From positions 13,388,442-13,448,441 of the forward strand of contig NC_064045.1 in NCBI RefSeq assembly GCF_932526225.1: a stretch of 60,000 nt of DNA, in the 5' to 3' direction. The DNA comes from Nematostella vectensis (Eukaryota > Cnidaria > Anthozoa > Actiniaria > Edwardsiidae). The notes below the pieces were generated by a model that was given only the letters and a program-made list of their open reading frames with translations, was not told where the DNA came from and searched no databases. Below, in pieces: positions 45,861 to 58,100 of this stretch (positions are counted from its first letter, which is position 1; each line of letters begins with the position of its first letter). Made by a program: the position numbers and the translations under genes.

Positions 45861-46383
45861 TTTAGTAGATATCTATCATGAACAAGCAAACGAGACGACT
45901 AAACTTTTGAACCTCTTCCCGCCTAAGTTTACCGAGATTCTGCAAGATGATCCCCAAAAAACAACCCGTGAAGATTATCTAGATAAGAATTGCGCCAAAA
46001 TTATACAAACAAAAAACGGAAATATTAGAAAGGAATACTTAGCTTCTCGTCCTTCGGGTGTTTCTGTACTCTTCAGCATCAGGATCACACAAGGACGTAG
46101 TCGATTAAAATACCTACGAGGGCTTTTTTCCACAAGTTAGGCTGGCAGAAGAAAGATCTAGCCCCTACAGGGGTATTTGATGAGAAAAATAGGTATTTTT
46201 CGCTTCTATAAGCAGAAATCTCAGGTTAAATAGCCCTGTTTTCCAAAAATAATCGCTCTTCGTCCGCCATCTTGGATAGCTCAGAGAAAACCCATTTGTA
46301 ATTTGCCAGGTTACACAGCTCCTAGTCTCAGTCTCTAAAAAAGCGGCCGAGCGAGTTTGAATAACACCAAAAGTTTGATATGT

Positions 46384-46485
46384 AGCAACAACCGCACCTA
46401 GCGCAAGCCACACCTAGCAACACCCGCAGTTAGCAACAACCGCACCTAGCAAAAGCCACACCTAGCAACACCCGCAGTTAGCATT
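46384..46485 (+). repeat. CACCTAGCAACAMCC minisatellite, right part
   Basis: AGCAACAACCGCACCTAGC, CACACCTAGCAACACCCGCA, GTTAGCAACAACCGCACC, ... alternate with CCGCAGTTAG variants. Same strand direction as 41269-41353. Confidence 0.9.
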
Positions 46486-47651
46486 TGAAGATAACAACGC
46501 GCGCGATACGGATTAAAACTGGTTTGAGTAAAAGTGTGGACTTATTCAAATTAACTTCTATTAGTCTATTGGCCATTTTCGTTGATCCGGTTGAAATGGC
46601 AATATTGTTTCGGTTTTGTTTAAAACATTCAAATAACTTTCTGAAAATTATCATGTATCGTATTAGTTCAGAACTCTAGCATAGGCGCGAAATATTTTTA
46701 GGAGGGGAGGGGTGGCATGATACAAAACATTAAGAACATGCAGCCACGCCACTAATGATCTTGGGCACGTGCCCCCAATCCCTCCCCCTCCCCCCCTTGC
46801 CACCCCAACTCCCGCGTTCGAGCGGACAGGTTTGTGCAGCTATCAAAAACTTGCGTCTCGCAAAGTCGGGTCTCAGTCCATCTAAAATTTCTAGCTTCAT
46901 TACCCATAGATTTTATCAAGTAGAGGGAAGACAAACAAAACAAAACAGATAGTCGATAGATGCCAACGTTTTGGCTTTTCTTGCAGTCCCTTGTCAGGGC
47001 TGCTACTAAAACCGTTACCATCCACTTTATTCGCACGTTTCTTGATTTTTTTTTTTTTTTTTTTACATTTTTCAGTCCTCCCTCCCTCCCTCCCTATCTC
47101 CCTCCCCCCCTCCCTCCCTCCCTCCCTCCCTCTCTTCCTCCCTCCCTCGTGCAGCCCTGATACGATTATGATTATGATTATGATTATGATTATGATTATG
47201 AATGCAAAGTAAACGAATGTCTGTTGTCCTGTTCCGTGTTTTTAAAGCCTCAGTCATCCTTCATTATTATTACGGTGGCAGGCGCCTTTGTCTTTTATAT
47301 GTCCTTTCTAAAATTCCGGCCCAGTGTTCCAGTTACGGCCATGTTCACGTGTAAGTCATGAGTCTAGCTTATTTCGAAATATGCGAATGCCTGTTTAGTC
47401 ACATGTCTTGCATAATGTGAACTTGAACTATCACGTGGCAACCCGCGCCTCTGATTGGCCGAGGTGAGCCCGCGGCTGCACACAACTTGCACTTGTAAAT
47501 AAAAACACTGACATGCGCAGTGAAAACCCCGGAGGTCAACTTGAAACACGTTTTACTACAAACGAGAAACTTCACGAAACCGGCAATGAAAATGTGTGTT
47601 TTACCGTGCCGATTGCTTGAAGTTGGGTGATAATAGAAAGTGGAGGCAGTA
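46486..47651 (+). promoter_or_regulatory. RPTOR upstream region and probable 5' UTR
   Basis: Includes a transposon-end-like C-rich stretch (46765-46800), a CCCTCCCTCCCTCC tract (47078-47150) and a GATTAT hexamer repeat (47164-47200). The last 250 bp before the ATG are GC-richer (CCGAGGTGAGCCCGCGGCTG near 47460), plausible for a CpG-type promoter. No TATA box is evident; the start site is not identified. Confidence 0.4.
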
Positions 47652-50600
47652 ATGATATCTGTAGACGAGGTTGAGCCGGAGGAAGGGCAGTTAGAGGAAG
47701 ATGAGGGTGAAATAGTCGACTGGCAACTTCCCTTATGTTTCATGAAAAAGAGGCACAAGGAACCGATAGCTGGCGCTGAACTTCTTGCACAGACATGGCG
47801 AATGAAAGAAAGGGTACGTGTAATGGATCGTTATACTATATCGTGGATCATAGAACTATTATGGATGATCAGCGCCTCTTATTTCAGATGAAAACCGTCA
47901 GTGTTGCGCTAGTACTGTGTCTCAATGTTGGGGTTGATCCGCCCGATATTGTGAAGACGAGTCCCTGTGCGCGCCTCGAATGTTGGATAGGTAAGTTTAT
48001 AGACTCGTCTAAGACTCCAATAGCTTATTACCTAGCGCTTGCGATATACCATCTCGTGTTTGAACGTTGCTTAAAATGCCTTATTGCTTTATTGTGTCTG
48101 GGAAGTGCCGGTAGTTTCAGCTGATCTTGGTTTCCTTGTGGCTTCCGTTTCGTGTTTAAAGTTCTTGGTAGCGAATTCGTGAAATCTTCGCAAATTACAC
48201 TCAATCATTTCCAATTATCGTTTTCAAAGTCTCTCAAATACTGCTGCAAGTGTGCTTGAAATGTGTTATTTATTATCACTTTTGTAAGAATTAGCAGTGA
48301 ATCAAAATAAAAGGGATCATCGGCTGGATTTTACAAGCCCCCGGAAACGACCAAGTTGTGCTGTTCGAAGAAATTATTACATTCGTTTCGTTTACAGAAT
48401 TTGAAACCTTGATCCCGTGGTAGGAGTATTGCCTTTATGGTTATTTTCTTGGTACTGGATAATATTCAGATATAGAAAAAACAAAAATGCTTTTGTTTTG
48501 ATGCAATTTTTTCTGCTTGTGAATTAACTTCTGCTATTGCACGTGGGTGGTAAGTTTCATATTACGATTCTTTCCTCGTCAGCATTCTTAAGGTCAAGAT
48601 TTACTCAAACAAAGATTATGCTTACGGTCTTCAGTCTATATTTTAAATAGAGCATTTGATATTTATGTCATTGTGCTATTCGCTCTGTATACTTTTTGTT
48701 CAGGTGTTGTTTTTGCCTATGTTTAGGTCAAAATACAAATAACTAAAATATTTTCACTGCAGTCCCTTGGGAGTTGAACTTTCATAATCATGTCAGATTT
48801 TTATAGGAGATTACCAATAAGACGTATAATTCCATATTTCTTTGGGTCTCACATGGTTTTCATGTTTCCTTGAAACAAATTACGTGTCATTACTCTTCTT
48901 TTACAAGTGTGGCCAGTCCAAATTTAAATTAAGGACATGATCTAATATATAGGCACTGTCTGATGTAAGGTGGTTCTTGTAAAAGCCTCTTGTTTAAGGA
49001 GGGGGTGGAGGCTAAAGACCCTCACCCCTCCCCCTCGCCCTCCCCCTCCACATCTATGTCGCTTATATTAGACACCATTAGATGTTATCATTGGCCAGGA
49101 TCTCAAGTGCTTCTTCTTTGTCCCCAAATTCGGTTATTGAAAAGTTATTTGTGTAATATGGCAGGGTGATTTTACATGTAAATTTTTAGCTGAACAAGTA
49201 AAATTATCTAGCTGTTAAACTGTTAAAAAAATTGTTTATTATATGAGAAAAAAGAAACTCGCAGTACAACAAGCTGCTTGAAGTTTGTTTTCTGCAATGA
49301 CAATGAAAATGATGGCTAAACAGCTTTAACAGAGAAGACAAGAGACTCTCAGTCCCTAATTATAGAGCTATGTTTTTACATCTCCGCAAAAAATCCCAGC
49401 TGGTCAATTTCCTATTCTATTGCATTGTCGAGGATACCATGCAAATGAATATGTAGATTATTTGACCCTGCACTTGACCTGATTGCTGTTTTCTATGTTT
49501 GAAATGGTGTCCTTATTTGCCCAAGTGCCAGGCCCTTTTTATCATTCCCTGTGAAGTATATACCGGGAAGCGATAAAAAGAGAGCCTGATACAAGTACTG
49601 TAAAATTTTCATGTTCGGGTCCCATATATTGGGACCACTGGGATTGGCTAGAAAACAATGCGCATAGAAAAGCGCACTATTATTGCATGTATAAATGCCT
49701 TGCTTAGGCTGGTCATTGCGTGTGTTTGTTCAGTTTTTTCTTATCGGTATCATTTTTCGATGCTTAGATCTACAAAGGCACTGTAAATATGGATGCCATA
49801 GAAGCTGCCTTAATACTTCGGATATCATTAGTAGTAGTTATCAAATTTTTAGATAGACCAGGAACCAGGCGCCGAATATTCAAGAAATTTGTCTGTGAGA
49901 ACGAAGAATTCTTGGGATTGTTTGCTGTACTTCCCGCGAGTTGATCAAGTGAGCTTATCAATGAAATTTGTGCTCAAGCAGCGGTTTGTCTATGTAGACA
50001 AAAAACCCTGTTTAGTAAATTGGTGATGTGAATATCCTGTAGTAATTTGGTGGTCTGATGTGTGGATCTGCAGTCATAAGTTATGTAAACTGTAAATCTC
50101 TTGTGCCTTGAACTATCTTTGCGTTTTCCTATCAGTTTTTTGAAAACATTCAAATCATTTTACATCATAACATCAAGTTACCTCACCGGGGTTCGTCGTT
50201 ACTGAAATTACTACCTTTGCATATAACACCACTGTAATTTTGCTTTACGTAAATACTGTTTATGATTTGGGCATTTGATTGTGCTACCACGCGAGTAATT
50301 TATGCGGGACAATTTGACAGCCGATGTATTTTGACAGCAGTCTGAAAAGGGGCGCCAGGCGTCGCGTCTAGTATTTGTGTCAGGCGTAGTTTTACTTTTC
50401 CTCTCCGTCTTTTGAAAAATAAAATCCCCTGATACTCGGGCTATTTCCTTATTAACAGGATTCAATCATGCAACCTTGTTTTTACTCGTCATATTATCCC
50501 CTAGTCATAGTTTGTTTTTTATATTTAGACCCTCTGTCTGTGACGCCACACAAAGCTCTTGAGACCGTGGGCAATAAACTCCAAGAGCAGTATGAGAGAT

Positions 50601-52191
50601 GGCAGCCGAGGGTAGGTACCGGTTTGATCTGAATGCCATAAAGATTCTGCTATGTCTCAGAGTACTTGTTATGATGTCACCTTACCTGTTTAAAAAGTTT
50701 GCTTATTTGAAGGAGGGGGGACTATTCAATTTCTGAAATGTTTAATTTTTTTGCAGTACAAACATATAAACAAAAAGGCAGACATATTTTAATATTGGGC
50801 AGCTCAATAAATAACACTATTAATTTCACTTTATTCCTTTGTTTATTTCTTATTTAAGAGAATTCCTCATTGAAGAAAAATGTACAAGCATGACCATGTA
50901 GCTCAATTGGCCTTGGTAGTTATTAAAAAATAGATTAAATATAAATTAGTTAAAAAATAAAATTCTTAAATTTCCATACAATTTATTTTGTTATTTAAAA
51001 GTTTATATAATATTGGGCTATTTTTTAACTGCATAGTGATTTCAGACTATTGATTATATTGTACACTTTACACTAAAACTGTGAGCAGTGTTCTTAGTAA
51101 GTTATGTTGTTATTTAATCCAGGCACGCTACAAACAGAGTCTTGACCCAACAGTTGAGGAAGTCAAGAAACTCTGTACTTCTCTACGGAGAAATGCTAAG
51201 GTGAGTAAATTTAAAACAAAATTACGACCAGTCGTTAAGTAATTTGTTTTTTTGACTTCTCTGTGATGGAAAAAGGCAGCTTGCAGTAGAAGCCCTGTTT
51301 AAACATTGTTTATTGTAGATGGTATATAATTATTTTAAAATGTGAAGGTTTTTATGAAAAGGTGGTCTGTTTTTTTTTACCTTAAAATGTTTTTTTTCTA
51401 TTAATGCATTATCAGATTTTTTTCTGCAATTAGTGCTATAAATTTCGTTACATATTTTTGGATTTTAATTCTGTCATGATCTGTAGATTTATTACCAATA
51501 ATTCCATCATAGAGATAACAAAGCTTGATTGAGCTTGTATTTCAGGAAGAGAGAGTCCTCTTCCATTACAATGGTCATGGGGTGCCAAGACCAACTGTTA
51601 ATGGAGAAATCTGGGTCTTTAATAAGGTAATCTACAAAACTGAAAATGTTATAATTAGATTTAAGATCTCAGTTCTTGCAAAATTTCTTGTACACCACAA
51701 GTTAGTCATCTACAATATATGTTTTGCTTCCTTTTTTTTTATAGTTCAAATAAAATCCCTGGAATTTTTATTCCCAATTTCAAAGCATTGCCGTTTTATT
51801 TCCTCAATATCTGAAAAGTGTTTTTGTAACATACAGCATTATATTATAAAACCATTAAGCTATCTTGATTCTCAGTATTTGAACCTTTGTTTCTTGAAGC
51901 TTTAAATGTGGTCTGAAATGTGTGTCATTATCTGTTAACAATAAATGAATTTAACAAGAACGATAAATTAATATAGGTATACTCCCTTTGGCTTGTCTTA
52001 TTGAGTGATGTTTGATGGTTGTGTCTGTGTGTGTTTTTTTACAGAGCTATACCCAGTACATCCCACTGTCAGTTTATGACCTACAAACATGGATGGGGAG
52101 CCCTTCCATATTTGTCTACGACTGTAATAATGCAGGACTTATCCTACAGTCCTTCAACACATTTGCAAGTCAGCGTGAGCAAGAACACGAG
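47652..52191 (+). CDS. RPTOR: Raptor N-terminal conserved (caspase-like) domain, exons 1-6
   Basis: Contains [80 protein letters not shown] and [13 protein letters not shown] and YDC stand where caspases have their His-Cys pair; in Raptor the domain is taken as non-proteolytic and binds TOS-motif substrates. Raptor is nearly identical among animals here. Confidence 0.95.
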
Positions 52192-55100
52192 GTTTCTACA
52201 ACCGTTTTTAGTTTTTTTGTTTTGTTTTTTTTACATTCTTTAATTAAATGCTCTAATAACCCCCAGGAGCCCTTGTCTTTTGACCCATTTTGATACAAGG
52301 TTTGTGCAAAGTCCCAAGATTCTGTAGACTTATTAGTAGTATATTTACAATTCTTTCTATTTATGTCTTTTTTTCACCTGTAAACAATGCAAGAATAATT
52401 CATACTTGGGAAGGGTCCCAATCAAGGAGAAGGCTTTGTTAAATTTTTTGGATCTTATGTATGGGCTTATGAGCTTAAAAAAATATCTTGTGCTTAACAG
52501 ACATTTTATTGTATCTTTTACATGTTTGCCTGTCTGCCTGTCTGTAAATACTCTATAATAGTAAACTTCTTGTTCTACTAAACCTGCTATGCCCACATAT
52601 GCTTATAAAGCAAAAACCTGTTCTCAAAATTCACAATTCTGTAATTTATTTGTTGGAACAGGGACACTAAACTAACTACAGTACATCTCATTTTTCAGAG
52701 ATGTTTGACTCAAGGCACGCCCATGCCTGTGCCGCTAGCTGTTAAGAACTGCATCCAGCTTGCAGCTTGTGCAGCCAATCAGCTGTTACCAATGAACCCT
52801 GAGCTTCCTGCCGATCTGTTCACCTCATGTCTGACCACACCCATCAAAGTTGCCTTGAGATGGTAACTCCCAATGTTGAATGGGCCATTCTCTAGATAAT
52901 CTGGACCTAAGGAATTTGAGCTCAGACTTGTTATGGAGTTCAGTACAGCTGTCTTGCAATTAGACTGCTGTAAACAAAGGGCTCTCTGGAATACAGTCCA
53001 TTGCCTTAAGTACACTTCTCTAGTTAAGATAAAGGCACCAAAGCTATTGCAGCAGACATTTCCTGGTAACACAATTTTTAATGCTCATTGATGGGAATTG
53101 CTTAATATTGTGTTGGAATTTATCTTATGTAACTCTTCATAACACTATTATAGTAATAGGATACAAAGGAAGATGAAAGATTGTGGTTAAAGCAAGGGAT
53201 CTTATTTGATAGGATGTTTTTTTCATTGTAGGTTTTGCAGCCAAAACAGCAGCAAGATTGTCCCGGGGATGACCTTAGAATTAATAGAAAAGTAAGTGTT
53301 CCACAGTAAAAATGTTGGTTTATTATGAATCAGGGGTCTAGGTTATCAATGGATCCAAAAGAGGTTAGTGGTTCCATGGTTGCTAAAAAAATGGCTATAA
53401 TCTAGTTTTTTTCAATGAGTGCTGCTTAAAGCCAAAAGCTTAAACACGAACGCCCGCTAAAAAAGGACATGCCTTAGGCAAGCTGTCATTTGTTATTTGA
53501 ATTCACTGAATGCAGAGTTCCATAGAGAAAAGCTAGAAAACCATAATAGAGCTCAAGATTGGCCAAAAACAAACCATTGAAGTAGTAACAGTCTATTTAT
53601 TGCCCTTTTTTTATAACAAAACAAAAAATCAGGGAGGACTAATAGGTTTTGAGGTGACAAATTTTTCAAATTTGTTGTTTATCTGCACGTGCCCCTGAAT
53701 GCTGCCATTCTAGATGTACTCAAAGGCTTTGTTTTTTAATTTTGTGCTGTGTTTGATTTCTCAAGGACAATTTTTGTACTTGTTTTTGTAGATAATTGAC
53801 TCCAAACACTCTCCTAGATATGCCTTATAGTTCATTAATATTCTTTCGTACTTTTGTTTCTTCTGGCCTTTTCAGTGTTCTGCACTCAAAAATGTCTACC
53901 TCTGAATGATGATTACTTGCACAAGAGCTTACGCAAATGGGGGTGGAGCTATCCCTTTTATAGCACATGTTTGTGTTTAAAGCTTATGTTTAACCAGGCT
54001 CAAAGCTTTCAGAGTTCTGACTGGTTGCACAGAAAATGCATAAACTAATTATCCAAAGATATAAAGGCAAGATCTGCCATTTACATGACTTCTTTTACTG
54101 GTGTTTTAACAGAATACCAGGTAGACTGAATGACAGGCGAACACCACTTGGTGAACTGAACTGGATATTTACTGCAGTGACAGATACCATTGCCTGGAAT
54201 ATGCTTCCAAGAGGTATTGTACAGTTGTACAATGTACAGTAAATGTTGGAAAATTCACGACAGGAAAATTCGCGAACACTGAAAATTCGTGGTCAGGTCT
54301 TGGACCCCGAGTTTTTTTTACCCCCAAAAATACTACTAATTTACCAATATATGTACAAAATAACTACAAAATACCCGCTGACTGTTTAAATCACGGATTT
54401 AACCCTTGGACCCCAAGACCAACATTTACCTTAGGTGTATTGTTTTATGATTCAATTGCATTTCCTTTAAAGAGGTATCCACTTTCCAAGTTTTTTGAGT
54501 AGATGATTGTCCACAATCCCCACTGTATTGTGATTATAGTGAAATCTTTTATATCATGCAGGCCTTTTTTTAGTTAAAAAGCTGATTTGTCACCAGTTTA
54601 CTTCTGGAGGCAGACACAAAGCTTCCAATAGACATACTGTTTTTACAATTTTGAATAGTTTTGAGGTTTTGACACATTTCCTGTAATTTTTTTGTCTGGT
54701 CACAGAGTTATTTCACAAGCTGTTTAGACAAGACCTCTTGGTTGCTAGTTTGTTCAGGAATTTCCTGTTGGCTGAGAGAGTTCTGCGCTCCTTCAACTGC
54801 ACTCCAGTATCCAGTCCGCAACTGCCACCAACCTATATGCACCCAATGTGGTAAATGGATTGTATTACATGCATTAGGGCTGTTCTTTAAATAATTTGTG
54901 TTACCAACTGTACATCCAATTCAGTGAATATGGTGTTTCACTACATGCATCCAGTGTTGTGAATAGACTGTATCATATGCATCCAATTTTTGCAATAGGC
55001 TGTAAAATGCTTTACATACATTAGATGCAGTAAATACACTGTTTTTGTAGTTGTTGTTGAGCACTTCTATGAATGATATATTTGTAATGTGTTTCTTTGC

Positions 55101-58100
55101 TAGGCATGCATGGGATCTGGCTGTAGATCTTTGTCTTTTGCAACTACCAGAAGTCATAGAAAACCCAGCCAATTTTAAAGTAAGCTCTTACTATACAGTG
55201 TTGTAAACTAAGCACCACTATACTACTATAGAAATGAAGAATATATTTTGAAAGGCAAATTGTGATTGCTGTAATAAAGACACATCCATCGAGCTGGGGA
55301 GAGGCGACAGAGAAAACCCAAAGTTTGTGATTGTGGCTGCCGTTTTGTTAAATCTGTCTGGGCGTGAGCTGGGGAGGAAAAAGAGGTGAGGGGGGAGCTG
55401 GACAGAGCGTGGACAGATTAAGCAAAATGGCCGCCACAATCACAAACTTCGGGTTTTCTCTGATAAAATACCATCTAACGCCTGCAAGCAGGCTAGTGGT
55501 AAATAGTTTATCTACATATGCAACTTCCATTGTAGGGCTGGTCAAAAGGGTAGTTTTTTCTGTAGTACTACTGATTTTACCCATTCATTCTTTGCTCTTT
55601 CAGAACAGTGCCTTTTTCTCCCAACAACTGACAGCATTTCAAGTGTGGCTTGCGATGGGTTCAGAGATGCGCGACCCCCCGGAGCAGTTGCCAATAGTTC
55701 TGCAAGTTCTTCTTAGTCAGGTCCATAGACTTCGGGCTCTTGACCTTTTGGGCCGTTTCCTTGACCTTGGGCCATGGGCTGTCAATTTGGTAAATGGGAA
55801 ATATAGAAATATTAATATAATAACAATATAAAATGATCAACAATTCATGCTTATGACATGTCAATGGTGCACATATGATTAGCAAAATCAGAACTGAGGT
55901 GATGAAATAGCTGCCAATGGTGCTCCCTAGAAGATTTACTTCTTTTTTTTTGCCTTTTTCTGACTAAAACATTTAATGGGTGCTACAGCACTGTGGCAAT
56001 ATTTTGATGTGTTAAACTAAAAGTTGAATTCACTGTGTCTACTGTAGGTTCTGTGATGATATGCCTATATACCTTCAGTTGTTAAGTTGTTTGTTTTCTC
56101 TAGGCCCTGTCTGTAGGGATATTCCCATATGTGCTTAAGCTACTACAGAGTTCCGCACGAGAACTTAGACCCCTATTAGTCTTCATCTGGGCAAAGATTC
56201 TTGCAGTTGACAGCGTAAGTATTGGACCAGTGAAAACAATGGTAATGATGTTGATTGTGATGATAATGATGAGGACAATGATAATGATGCTTAACATTAA
56301 TTATGATTAATATGATGATGATGACGATTATGCTTGTAGAAATCTTATAGGAAACTGTGATCATTGTGATAAAGGTGTTGGTGATATAGTTCTTATGGTA
56401 GTAAGAAAACGAAAATGAAACTTATTGATGATAACAATAATGATAATACAGTAATCATTATTACACTATGATGTATATAGATTATGATGTACAATATTTT
56501 TCACAGTCATGCCAATCTGACCTTGTGAAGGATAATGGCCACAAATACTTCTTGTCCGTCTTGGCTGACCCTTACATGCCGGTAAGGTGGAATTGGTGAC
56601 ATTGTTTTTACCATTTACAACTTCTCTAATGCATTTGATTAATGTAAAAGGTCTATTGGCTTCTTTTATTGTGTTCAAAGTTGAGGGGGCCTAGGAGGGC
56701 TTAAAGCTTAAAAAGATATTTTACTGTACCTGGTGTTACTAATGCTTGTACTATACAGACACATACACGAGGGCGTGCGCAGGGTGCATGCACACACACC
56801 CTTTGCAGCCATTGGTCCATAGTCATTTCTTATTAAGGCCATGGTCATTTCTTATTAAGGCCATGGTCATTTCTTATTAAGGCCATGGTCATTTCTTCAA
56901 ATGCTATGCGTTTTCCATGTGATACCTATGAGTGCGTCCCCCTTGGCCAATCCTGGAAATGCACCTGCTATATGCAACATTTTGAAAAACTAGGTATCCC
57001 ATTCTGTTATGTGGACTGAACACCATCACAAAGAGATATTTTTGTCTACTGATAATTCTTGTTTTGTTTCAAGGCTGAGCATCGCACCATGGCAGCCTTC
57101 GTCCTCTCGGCCATCATCAATGGCTTCCCCAGCGGCCAAGAGGCATGTCTCCAAGGCAACCTCATTGCCATCTGTCTAGAACAGCTGACAGACCCTCATC
57201 CACTCTTGCGCCAGTGGCTGGCTGTCTGTCTGGCAAAGGTTTGGGCAAGTTATGATGCAGCCAGGTGGTGCGGGGTGCGGGACACAGCACCAGAGAAGCT
57301 CTATTGCCTGCTGTCTGACCCTCTTCCTGAGGTGCCTGCTCCTTGTTTATACATGATTTGACTGAAAAACCTTGTGTGTGTGCACTGCAAAGAGGATTTA
57401 TTAGTTCCTTACATTCCAGACTGATTACGCACTACATTTTTAAGGGCATTTTTTCAAAAAAATAAGGCATTTTGGCATTACATATGATATCCTAGCGTTA
57501 CCATGCACTTTATAAAGGCATCAGTTAGGTACTATCATGTACACAAGCTGTCATGCATCTTCAGTTTTCATTTCATGTATTTTGACTCTTTGTACAGGTT
57601 AGAGCAGCGGCGGTGTATGCTCTAGGAACATTCATTGCCAACACAGGGGACAGGTCAGACCATGCCAATCAGATTGACTTTGGCGTTGCCATGACACTCA
57701 CGCAGCTTGGCCAGGATGGTAGTCCCTTAGTCAGAAAGGTAAGACTTGATTGGTGTTGCCATGACACTAAGGCAGGATTGATGGGGAAAAATATATGAAA
57801 TTTACCATTACCAAGTGTCCCAGTGTGTTTCGTGTCAATGTATGAGCCTCTCAGCTTTGTTTTTTTGCCCTGGAGATGACTGCTTGAAGGCACTCTTGGA
57901 CGCTTACAAGAAAATGGTTTTCCAAGATTCGTCTTAACAAAAGATGTAATAGGATGTTTACTGTTAAGTGCTTGGAACATGGATAAACATCAACAGCAAT
58001 ATAGATGTTTTAGAACATCTCAGAGCTTGATTGTTCCTCCTTTCAGGAACTTGTCGTATCCCTACATGGACTTGTCATACAGTTTGAAACTAACTTTGGG

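Larger units (their letters stand above)
41354..46383. mobile_element. Candidate 5.0-kb element: chromodomain ORF plus RAG1-like gene, 11-bp inverted ends
   Basis: ACATATCAAAC at 41354-41364 is the exact reverse complement of GTTTGATATGT at 46373-46383. Directly outside both ends lies the same CACCTAGCAACA minisatellite in direct orientation (flanks AGTAACAACCGTA and AGCAACAACCGCA), as expected if a unit was inserted into an existing array. Inside are two tail-to-tail genes, described separately. The ends do not begin with CAC as RAG/Transib ends do, and 11 bp is short, so the boundaries are a hypothesis. Confidence 0.5.
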
